Assembly (NCBI GenBank): GCA_014730235.1
Contig: WJIO01000416.1
Span: 1 to 45,528, forward strand
Direction: 5' to 3'
DNA length: 45,528 nucleotides
DNA from: Candidatus Poribacteria bacterium
GTDB lineage: Bacteria; Poribacteria; DTPJ01; WJIO01
Shown here piece after piece: positions 25,455 to 32,771 of this stretch; positions within the stretch are counted from its first letter, which is position 1; every line of letters starts with the position of its first letter. The notes under the pieces were generated by a model, which worked only from the letters and a program-made list of their open reading frames with translations, was not told the DNA's origin and ran no database searches. The translations under genes were made by a program, and so were the position numbers.

Positions 25455-25570
25455 GTAATCGTTAAAAAATGGACATAATTTAGTTGTCATTCCTGCGAAA
25501 GCAGGAATGACAAATTTTGATAATTATAAAGGTATTTTCTAAACACATTTTTCATTTTTTAACGATTACT
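25454..25570. repeat. Dispersed palindromic element, copy 8 (best family 2 copy)
   Basis: A 117-base element with perfect 18-base terminal inverted repeats (AGTAATCGTTAAAAAATG). Left inner arm GGACATAATTTAGTT, short core (11-bp GTCATTCCTGC stem, GAAA loop), right inner arm including AAAGGTATTTTCTAAACAC. CTA occurs on both sides, which could be a 3-base target duplication. It begins at the last base of the upstream stop codon and ends 10 bases before the next ribosome binding site. Confidence 0.88.
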
Positions 25571-25599
25571 CTAAATAAACAGGAGGATTGAAAAATAAT

Positions 25600-26145
25600 A
25601 TGGAAATCAAACCCGGTTTCAAAAGCATGTTTAACGGCAAAGACCTGACCGGATGGACAGGTAACATGGATTTATGGAAAGTTGAAGACGGAATTCTGGT
25701 AGGCAGAACGGTTGAAAATCTGGATCACAACGAATTCCTTAGAGCGGAGAAAACATACTCCGACTTCGTGATGTATTGTGAGGTACGCCTGAAAGGTTAC
25801 AACAGCGGCATACAATTCCGAAGCAAGGTGCTTGAGGATGGTCACATGGCAGGATATCAAGCTGACATTGGTGACAACTGTTGGGGTGCATTATATGAGG
25901 AAATGCTCAGGGGACATTTGGTTAATTACAAACCGGACCTGATCGACAATATCCTTAAACACGAGGAGTGGAATGAATACCAGATCATAGCGTCATCGGA
26001 TTATATCATACAAATCCTGAACGGCGTAGTAACCGCAGAACTGGTAGATCCCGACGGTGCATCATCAGGATACATAGGTCTTCAGATACATTCAGGACCA
26101 CCCCAGGAGGTATGTTTTAAAAACCTTTGTATAAAAGAACTGTGA
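25600..26145 (+). CDS. DUF1080 (3-keto-disaccharide hydrolase-type) protein
   Basis: The product is 181 residues from ATG 25600; an in-frame TTG at 25588 is only one base from the AGGAGG site and too close to be favoured. The sequence shows the DUF1080 hallmark FNGKDLTGWTG, LWKVEDGILVGR, YSDFVMYCEVRLKGYNSGIQFRS in part, and GYIGLQIHSGPP near the end. The fold is a concanavalin-like beta-sandwich; some family members hydrolyse 3-keto-glycosides. There is no signal peptide, which suggests action in the cytoplasm. It heads an operon of five genes (to 31417) that looks like a glycan or glycoside catabolic module. The Gfo/Idh/MocA oxidoreductase in the same operon could supply a keto-sugar intermediate. 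Confidence 0.88.
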   Translation: MEIKPGFKSMFNGKDLTGWTGNMDLWKVEDGILVGRTVENLDHNEFLRAEKTYSDFVMYCEVRLKGYNSGIQFRSKVLEDGHMAGYQADIGDNCWGALYEEMLRGHLVNYKPDLIDNILKHEEWNEYQIIASSDYIIQILNGVVTAELVDPDGASSGYIGLQIHSGPPQEVCFKNLCIKEL

Positions 26146-26158
26146 GGTTAAAGATAAT

Positions 26159-27253
26159 ATGCAATTAACGCCGCGAGAACGCTATATAAAAACTCTTGGA
26201 TTTGATAATCCCGACGTTCCATTCCTCAGGGCCACCGGCGGATGGCGAGAAACCTCTGAGCGTTGGCAAAAAGAGGGATGGGATGGTACATCATTACAGA
26301 AGTTATTCAAAACTGATCCCATGGCCAGCACTGGTGTATACTACGGTCCTGTCCCAAGATTTGAATATAAGATCGTCGAAGAGGACGAAAAAACTAGGAT
26401 TTACATAAATCACGAGGGAATACTAATGCGGGAATTCAAGGACTACGGCGGAAACTCCAGTATGCCCCAGTTCTTGAGGTTTCCTGTGGAAAACGAAGAG
26501 GATTTCCATAAAATCCGGGATGAAAGGCTTGGTTTAAATTTCAGACAGCGGGCCCCTCAGAACTGGAATGATCATATAAAACACTGGAACAACAGGGATT
26601 ACCCCCTCATGTGCTTTGCCGACAGGTGGGGTGGCTTTTTCGGTCCACTCCGAAACCTTATGGGATTAGAAAATCTTGCCGTGGCCTTTTACGACCAGCC
26701 CAAACTGGTAGAAAAAATGATGGATCAAAGGGCTGATGCCATTATCCAGATCACAAAAAAGGTTCTGGATGATGTAGAGCTTGACATATTCGCCTTCTGG
26801 GAGGATATGGCCTACAACACCGGCCCGTTGATCGGCCCTGAGATGTATCGTAAATTCGCATTACCCCGATACAAAATGGTCTGCGAATGGCTTAAAAGCC
26901 GGGGAATAAAATTCATAGGTCTGGACAGCGATGGCGATATTACAGAGCTAATACCCATCTGGCTGGACGCAGGCATCAACGTATTATGGCCCTTTGAAGT
27001 CGCCGCCGGTATGGACGTAGTAAAAGTCCGTAAAGAATACGGGCATGACCTGGCCCTTATCGGTGGAATTGACAAAAGAGCTGTGGCCACAGGCGGTAGT
27101 GTTATGAAAAAAGCCGTTGACCACATCATGCCAGTGGTAGAGGATGGCGGATATATACCTGAGATGGATCACAGCGCACCCCCGGATATTTCATGGCACA
27201 ACATGTGCGAGTATATGGAATATTTAACTAAACAGCTTGGAAGAGAAATATAA
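26159..27253 (+). CDS. Uroporphyrinogen decarboxylase-like (URO-D superfamily) protein
   Basis: The 364-residue product belongs to the URO-D superfamily: LTPRERYIKTLGFDNPD at the start, FYDQPKLVEKMMDQRAD, FWEDMAYNTGPLIGPEMYRKF, IDKRAVATGG and YIPEMDHSAPPDISW. It lacks the N-terminal arginine pattern of true heme-pathway HemE as I recall it, and no heme genes are nearby. This subgroup is often found beside sugar-catabolic genes and is related to cobalamin- or CoM-dependent methyltransferases (MtaA/MtbA type). A methyl-transfer role on a methylated sugar is therefore plausible but unproven. It lies 13 bases after the DUF1080 gene and 2 bases before the heparinase-like gene. Confidence 0.85.
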   Translation: MQLTPRERYIKTLGFDNPDVPFLRATGGWRETSERWQKEGWDGTSLQKLFKTDPMASTGVYYGPVPRFEYKIVEEDEKTRIYINHEGILMREFKDYGGNSSMPQFLRFPVENEEDFHKIRDERLGLNFRQRAPQNWNDHIKHWNNRDYPLMCFADRWGGFFGPLRNLMGLENLAVAFYDQPKLVEKMMDQRADAIIQITKKVLDDVELDIFAFWEDMAYNTGPLIGPEMYRKFALPRYKMVCEWLKSRGIKFIGLDSDGDITELIPIWLDAGINVLWPFEVAAGMDVVKVRKEYGHDLALIGGIDKRAVATGGSVMKKAVDHIMPVVEDGGYIPEMDHSAPPDISWHNMCEYMEYLTKQLGREI

Positions 27254-27255
27254 TC

Positions 27256-29130
27256 ATGATTAAACAAATATACGACAGAGAGAAACTAAAAGACATATTA
27301 ATCACTAAAGACTCATGGCATCCATACCCCACCGCCAGGGAACACAGCGAATGGGAGACCATACCCGAATCAATCCGAAAAGCCCACATCAAGCGTGGTG
27401 AGGAAAAACTTGGTTATGATTGGCCAACAGTCCTGGCTGTGCGCTACATGGATTATGTAAGGACAGGCGATAGAAGAAAACACCAGAGCGTAAGTTTTGG
27501 TCGCCGTAATGCTCTGACAGATCTGGTAATAGCCGAATGTATGGAAAACCAGGGACGATTCATGGACGACATAATGAACGGCATCTGGGCTATATGCGAA
27601 GAATCCTTCTGGGGTGTAGCCGCCCATTTAGGCGCACAAAAAGTCGGTTCCGGTCTGCCGGATGTAGCCGAACCCATTGTTGACCTCTTTGCAGCCGAGA
27701 CATCCGCGCTCCTGGCCTGGACGATGTATCTGGTAGGATCAAAGCTTGATGGTATTTCAAAACTAATAGTTCCACGCATAAAGCTGGAAATTGACCGACG
27801 AATCCATACCCCATTGTTGGAACGTGACAACTTCGGCTGGATGGGCTTCCAGGGTCAGCGTGTTAACAACTGGAATCCCTGGATATGCTCCAACTGGCTT
27901 ACCTCGGCTCTAATTGTAGAAGATGACGAGGAAAGACGCGTTAACCTTGTAGCCAAAGCTATCCGAACTCTGGATAATTTTATAGACCCATACCCGAAAG
28001 ACGGCGGATGTGACGAAGGTCCCGGCTATTGGGGCAGAGCAGGAGCATCCCTATATGATTGCCTGGAATTGCTTTATAGCGCTACCGATGGTGTTATAGA
28101 TGTTTATGATGAACCCCTCATCCAGAACATAGCCAAATTTATTTACCGGGTGCAGATACATGACAGATATTTCATCAACTTCGCCGATGCCCCGGCCATG
28201 CTAACACCATCACCTTTTATTGTATACCACTTTGGCAAGCGAATAAACGATCCGGCCATGATATCATTGGGTAAATGGTCAGCTAGCAAGCAGGACATAA
28301 AGAAAAATGGCTATGCTACAAACATAGGTCGCATGCTGCCAGCCCTGTTCTCAATAGAAGAAATCCTTGATGCCGATTCAAATCCACCTTTACCAAGGGA
28401 TGTATGGCTTAATGTAATTCAGGTTATGGTAGCAAGGGATAAAGAAGGTTCTTCTGAAGGATTTTTCCTGGCTGTAAAAGGTGGTCATAACGCCGAGAGC
28501 CATAACCACAACGACGTGGGTAATTTCGTTATATACATGGATGGCAAACCCGTCCTGGTGGATGCTGGTGTTGAGGCATATACTGCTAAGACTTTCAGTT
28601 CCAGGCGTTACGAGATATGGACTATGCGGTCAACATACCATAACCTTCCTGACATTAACAGTACACAGCAGTCAGCGGGAGGAAACTACAAATCCGAAAA
28701 GGTCTCATACAGCTACGATGACCATAAAGCTGAGATCAATCAGGACATCGCCACAGCATATCCCGAAAGCGCAAATGTCAAATCCTGGAAACGCAGTGTA
28801 ATCTTGAATAGAGGTGAGAATATCACCATCGTTGATTCATATGATCTAAAAGAATCCAACGGTGAAACTATTTTGAACCTTCTAACCCCATGCAAGGTAG
28901 TTGTAAAGGAAAAAGGGGTAATCCATCTGGAAAACTCACACCTATCTGATGATCGCAGTTCAGGTTCCGCCCGAATACACTATGATAAAGATAAGCTGGA
29001 TGTGGATATCGAAGAAGTAAAAGTAGAGGATAAAAGGCTTAACAGCATCTGGGGAGACTTCCTCTATCGTATAATGTTGAAAGTAAAGGATAAATCCCTT
29101 AATAATACTGTAAAGCTGTTAATCAATTAA
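27256..29130 (+). CDS. Heparinase II/III-like polysaccharide lyase
   Basis: The 624-residue product has an N-terminal (alpha/alpha) toroid region (WAICEESFWGVAAHL, GGCDEGPGYWGRAGASLYD) and a C-terminal heparinase II/III beta-sandwich. The region from about 400 has GGHNAESHNHNDVGNFVIY, DGKPVLVDAGVEAYT and RRYEIWTMRSTYHNLP, a well-conserved catalytic-type block. The family cleaves uronic-acid glycans such as heparin, alginate or oligo-uronides by beta-elimination. No signal peptide is visible, so an intracellular oligosaccharide lyase is more likely than a secreted depolymerase. It is translationally close to the URO-D-like gene. The substrate cannot be assigned. Confidence 0.88.
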   Translation: MIKQIYDREKLKDILITKDSWHPYPTAREHSEWETIPESIRKAHIKRGEEKLGYDWPTVLAVRYMDYVRTGDRRKHQSVSFGRRNALTDLVIAECMENQGRFMDDIMNGIWAICEESFWGVAAHLGAQKVGSGLPDVAEPIVDLFAAETSALLAWTMYLVGSKLDGISKLIVPRIKLEIDRRIHTPLLERDNFGWMGFQGQRVNNWNPWICSNWLTSALIVEDDEERRVNLVAKAIRTLDNFIDPYPKDGGCDEGPGYWGRAGASLYDCLELLYSATDGVIDVYDEPLIQNIAKFIYRVQIHDRYFINFADAPAMLTPSPFIVYHFGKRINDPAMISLGKWSASKQDIKKNGYATNIGRMLPALFSIEEILDADSNPPLPRDVWLNVIQVMVARDKEGSSEGFFLAVKGGHNAESHNHNDVGNFVIYMDGKPVLVDAGVEAYTAKTFSSRRYEIWTMRSTYHNLPDINSTQQSAGGNYKSEKVSYSYDDHKAEINQDIATAYPESANVKSWKRSVILNRGENITIVDSYDLKESNGETILNLLTPCKVVVKEKGVIHLENSHLSDDRSSGSARIHYDKDKLDVDIEEVKVEDKRLNSIWGDFLYRIMLKVKDKSLNNTVKLLIN

Positions 29131-29243
29131 TTGATCAGGCCCATTTGAATTAAAAATTCTATGTTAAACTTGCTTAAAGCTTCGCCCTACCGAAAGCTAT
29201 TAAGTAAATATTTCTATCTTATTACCACTCAGGAGAAATAAAA

Positions 29244-30467
29244 ATGTCCAAAATTAAATTAGCCTTTATAGGCTGCGGTGGCATGGCCGGGGCCCATCTC
29301 AACGGCTACCTGGAGCTTAAGCGCAAGGGTATTGACATATTTGACATAGTGGCTCTGGTTGATCCGGTAGAGGCCAACACAGAAAAATTCGCCCACCGAA
29401 TAGCGGAAGTGCAGGAATTCCCTATCCCAACTATATACAAAGACCCGGAAAAAATGCTTGCTGAACAAAAACCCCATGCAGCCGATATATGCACACCCCA
29501 TTTCCTGCACCATAACCACGCCATAATGTGTCTGGAAGCCGGAGTTCATTCCATAGTGGAAAAACCTTTAGGTGTAACAATCAAAGCCACAAAGAAGATG
29601 ATACAGGCTGCCGAAGATAACAACAGAATACTCGCTGTTGCGGAACAGGTGCGTCGATGGCTTCCAGCCCGTACTGTGGCCTGGGCTGTTCACAACGGCA
29701 TGATAGGTGATCCCCAAATGTTCTTCGCCCACACCGTAGGTGGCTCCAAGATCAACCCTGATGAAACGATAAGAAACCGCGTGATGACATGGAGACAGAA
29801 CAAACTAACCGGCGGCGGAGGCCCTATCTTTGACTTTGGAGTACATTACATTGACCTGTTGATATACATATTCGGCGATATAGAGTCAGTCCACGCATAT
29901 TCAGGAAAATTCGGAGATCTGAAATACAAAGATACAGAAGGCAATGTGGTTGAACCTACAGTCGAGGATACCTGCATAGCCAGCATAAAATTCAAAAGCG
30001 GTGTGGTAGGGACATGGAATTGGTCGGGCATAGCACCGGGAAAATCCCTGAGCTATACCGTCTATTACGGCTCAAAAGGCTCAATATATAGCGGAGGAGT
30101 CTATCCCAACAGCCCTCAGTTACAGCTATGGGACGATACCATAAAAGAACCATCGGAGCTTATACACGAATTTGTCACCAAAGTTGATAAAGCCGATCTG
30201 GAAAGGTTTTTCCCACAGGAAGTATACCCGGAACCGGAAAAAGTAACCGGCGATCATGGGGTACTGCTGGAAGTATACGATTTCCTGAAAGCCATCATAG
30301 ACAACCGTCCACCAGAACTTGGTGGTTGGGATGGCCTAAAAGCCCAGGCCGTGCCTATAGCCTTCTTCGAATCGGCCCAATCCGGTCAGGTTGTGACTAT
30401 TGATGATGTAATGGAAGAGCGAGTTGAAGCTTATCAACAGGAGATAAACCATAAGTGGCGGATATAA
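29244..30467 (+). CDS. Gfo/Idh/MocA-family oxidoreductase
   Basis: The 407-residue NAD(P)-dependent sugar oxidoreductase has an N-terminal Rossmann fold (LAFIGCGGMAGAHLNGY), the conserved EKPLGVT motif of the family and a C-terminal substrate domain (GGGGPIFDFGVHYIDLLIYIFGD) with the catalytic His of the family in FGVHYIDL. Such enzymes oxidise or reduce hydroxyls of sugars, inositols and sugar acids. A 113-base gap separates it from the heparinase-like gene and contains an AGGAG site but no clear terminator, so it may continue the same transcript. Its stop overlaps the start of the transporter gene. Confidence 0.9.
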   Translation: MSKIKLAFIGCGGMAGAHLNGYLELKRKGIDIFDIVALVDPVEANTEKFAHRIAEVQEFPIPTIYKDPEKMLAEQKPHAADICTPHFLHHNHAIMCLEAGVHSIVEKPLGVTIKATKKMIQAAEDNNRILAVAEQVRRWLPARTVAWAVHNGMIGDPQMFFAHTVGGSKINPDETIRNRVMTWRQNKLTGGGGPIFDFGVHYIDLLIYIFGDIESVHAYSGKFGDLKYKDTEGNVVEPTVEDTCIASIKFKSGVVGTWNWSGIAPGKSLSYTVYYGSKGSIYSGGVYPNSPQLQLWDDTIKEPSELIHEFVTKVDKADLERFFPQEVYPEPEKVTGDHGVLLEVYDFLKAIIDNRPPELGGWDGLKAQAVPIAFFESAQSGQVVTIDDVMEERVEAYQQEINHKWRI

Positions 30468-31417
30468 AAACTTCCGGTAGCGTATACGGCGGATATGTAT
30501 TAGTTTTACTGGCTATAATCGTCTTCAGCACCATTGAAGTAGGATCTCAGCATCTACAGAAAGAAATGGGTGCATCAGCACTGGATGTCAGCCTTCTGCG
30601 ATTCAGCATTGGCGGCATCTTTCTGCTGATTACGGCTTGTATAAAGTTGGGCAGAGGTTACATGATAAAGATAATCAAAGAGGACGGCCTGCGCCTTGCT
30701 CTACTGGGGTTAATAGGTACAACGGGAGTATCCCTGTTTTTTCACCGCAGTCTTACGCTGACCAGCAGCATGATCGCCGGGGCAATATTTTCCATAAATC
30801 CGGCTATAGTTGCATTGGTGTTTATCGTGTTTGGTGTGGATAAACCCAACTGGAAGCGCATATTGGGTGTACTGCTAGGCATAGCCTGCGTATTGGTCAG
30901 CAACATCGGCGCTCAGGCCCACGAACCCGAATTTCCCAATTATTTCCTGGGCAACATCTTCATGGTTATTGCGGTGCTGTGCTGGTCATTCTATTTCTTC
31001 CTGGTGCGCAAATACATAAAGAAATACGGTGGCTTTGCTATAAGTGGAATAGTGGTAACCTGCGGCTCTATAGCATTACTCCTTTTCGCACCTTTTGCCA
31101 GCAGGTTAGGATGGGGTGAAAGCCTGACTTTCTTCAGTTCCCTGACGCTGCGAGGGTGGCTGTTAGCACTCTATCTTGGGGCTATCACCACCGGTCTTGG
31201 CTATTACTGGCTTTATAATGGCCTAGCTAAAACAGGAGTATCAAACGGTATGATGGTATTCTTCATTAAACCCGCACTTGTAGCACTTCTGGCTTATTTC
31301 CTCCAAGGTCAACGCCTTTCCGTATGGATATTATTTGGCATTGTGCTGGCTGCATCTTCTGTGCTGATGGTGAATAGTTCAATCAATCGTAAAAAAGTTA
31401 AAGCGGCTGATTTTTAA
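30455..31417 (+). CDS. EamA/DMT-family transporter
   Basis: The 320-residue inner-membrane protein has about ten hydrophobic segments arranged as two EamA repeats (first from YVLVLLAIIVFSTIEVGSQ, second from YFLGNIFMVIAVLCWSFYF). The GTG start at 30455 lies inside the 3' end of the oxidoreductase gene, with AGGAG 11 bases upstream, so the two are co-translated. Drug/metabolite transporters of this family move small metabolites, often outward. The context suggests a sugar-derived compound, but this is inference. Confidence 0.88.
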   Translation: MADIKTSGSVYGGYVLVLLAIIVFSTIEVGSQHLQKEMGASALDVSLLRFSIGGIFLLITACIKLGRGYMIKIIKEDGLRLALLGLIGTTGVSLFFHRSLTLTSSMIAGAIFSINPAIVALVFIVFGVDKPNWKRILGVLLGIACVLVSNIGAQAHEPEFPNYFLGNIFMVIAVLCWSFYFFLVRKYIKKYGGFAISGIVVTCGSIALLLFAPFASRLGWGESLTFFSSLTLRGWLLALYLGAITTGLGYYWLYNGLAKTGVSNGMMVFFIKPALVALLAYFLQGQRLSVWILFGIVLAASSVLMVNSSINRKKVKAADF

Positions 31418-31424
31418 TACTGTC

Positions 31425-31538
31425 GGTTCTTCAGGATTAAGTGTGGAAATGAAAAACAATGTATCTTCCTGATTCGTCATTCCTGCTTTTGCAGGAATGA
31501 CGAATTCTATAGGCAAAAATACTCAAGCCGGAAAAACC
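31425..31538. repeat. Dispersed palindromic element, copy 9 (diverged family 1)
   Basis: Ends GGTTCTTCAGGATTAAGTGTGG (left) and the mirrored GCCGGAAAAACC (right) enclose an 11-bp hairpin CGTCATTCCTGC with a TTTT loop. It lies between two convergent genes (transporter and phoU), where the hairpin could serve as a bidirectional terminator although a strong T-run is missing. Confidence 0.75.
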
Positions 31539-31546
31539 TAAAATTT

Positions 31547-32200
31547 CTAGATCTCTCGACTATGTTTTATAGTCTCACCTTTTACCATAAATATAACGTC
31601 CTCGGCTATATTTGTCGAAAGATCGGCTATTCTTTCAATCTGTCTTGTTATCAAAATCAACTCCAGAGATCTTTCGATGGTAACGGGCTGGTTTGTCATA
31701 TAGCAGCATAACTCACTGATAATCATATCCCGCAGGGCATCCACCAACCTGTCTCTCACCCGGACATTCATAGCCAGTTCCGGGTCTTTATTCGTAAATG
31801 CATTCAGGCTGTCCCCAACCATGCCAGCGGCGATACTGGACATCTTGGGTATATCCAGCAGGGGTTTAACGGAGGGTTTCGTTATCAAAGACAAAGACCT
31901 TTCAGCTATATTAACCGCATGGTCAGCCAACCTTTCCAGGTCGTTGTTTATCTTCATAATCATTGTAATAGTTCTGAGGTCTGATGCCTTGGGTTGATAA
32001 AGGGCCAGAAGGCTTATAGCCATTTCGTCAATCTCAACTTCCAGTTCATTAACTTTCGGTTCATCCACTTTTATAACTTCTTGGGCTATTTCCTCATCCC
32101 TTTCAGTTAATGAATCTATGCTTTTCTCTATCATTTGCTCAGTAAGGGACGCCATGAAAAGCAACCGCTCTTTTAACTGAGGTATCTTTGCCTCCAGCAC
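31547..32200 (-). CDS. phoU: PhoU phosphate-signalling protein
   Basis: The product is 217 residues from GTG 32200, chosen because GAGGTGA lies 5 bases upstream; an in-frame GTG at 32209 overlaps that site and is less likely. Two three-helix PhoU repeats each carry the metal-binding signature E-x2-AD-x3-NIAE (ERLADHAVNIAE and ERIADLSTNIAE). PhoU links the Pst phosphate transporter to the PhoR/PhoB system and represses the response in high phosphate. No pst or phoBR genes are in the window, so it stands alone here. Confidence 0.93.
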   Translation of the reverse strand: MLEAKIPQLKERLLFMASLTEQMIEKSIDSLTERDEEIAQEVIKVDEPKVNELEVEIDEMAISLLALYQPKASDLRTITMIMKINNDLERLADHAVNIAERSLSLITKPSVKPLLDIPKMSSIAAGMVGDSLNAFTNKDPELAMNVRVRDRLVDALRDMIISELCCYMTNQPVTIERSLELILITRQIERIADLSTNIAEDVIFMVKGETIKHSREI

Positions 32201-32366
32201 TTTACTCACCTCTTTTTAAATTGTGCTTCTGGAATACAATTACTTCAGTACTGATAAATATTTAAATAAGCTAAACTAAATTATACCAGTCAAATATTAA
32301 ATTTCGATTAATATTTAGTTAAAATTATCCAAAATATTGGGAAAATATCATTATTTTTATTGTTTA

Positions 32367-32512
32367 TAATCGTTAAAAATGAATATCACTTAATTGTCAT
32401 TCCTGCGAAAGCAGGAATCCAGTCTTTAAGTAGATCTACTGGCTTCCTGCTTTCGCAGGAATGACAGCGTGAAGAACTCTCTTATCTTTACCACACTGAA
32501 CCCGGAAGAGCC
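32367..32512. repeat. Dispersed palindromic element, copy 10 (chimeric)
   Basis: The left end is family 2 (TAATCGTTAAAAATG). The core is the long double-hairpin form. The right arm is family 1 (CTTATCTTTACCACACTG, then AACCCGGAAGAGCC). The element is thus a hybrid joined at the palindromic core. It lies in the 560-base gap between phoU and the VWA gene. Confidence 0.85.
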
Positions 32513-32523
32513 AAACTTTATTT

Positions 32524-32568
32524 GTTACTCCGTCCTTCGCAATAACGCAGGGATGTAAAATTTATGCT
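32524..32568. repeat. Second dispersed repeat type, copy b
   Basis: Inverted and diverged match to 8273-8316 (GTTACTCCGTCCTTCGCAAT ... GTAAAATTTATGC). Bases 32569-32655 that follow show no recognised feature. Confidence 0.5.
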
Positions 32569-32655
32569 TGGTTTATTAAGGCAAATCTTGAAAGCAATAC
32601 TACTATGTGTTAAAATATCGTCGTAAGTTCAAAGGTTTGAATTCTCCAATAATTC

Positions 32656-32750
32656 AATCGTTAAAAAAGGAATATAACCCATTCCTGCAAAAACAGGAAT
32701 GACATACAAGATAGGTTTTTCTTGATTACCAAACCTAAGTCAGAAGAACC
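32656..32750. repeat. Dispersed palindromic element, copy 11 (chimeric, decayed)
   Basis: Left AATCGTTAAAAAAGG (family 2 type), a short core with a degraded hairpin (CATTCCTGCAAAAACAGGAATG), and a right end of family 1 type (CAAACCTAAGTCAGAAGAACC). It ends about 20 bases before the VWA gene. Confidence 0.7.
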
Positions 32751-32771
32751 AAAAATACCAGCACAAATAAA

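Noticed and set aside
25588-25599. TTG 25588 as the start of the DUF1080 gene
   Set aside because: Only one base separates it from the AGGAGG site; ATG 25600 is preferred although its spacing of 13 is somewhat long.
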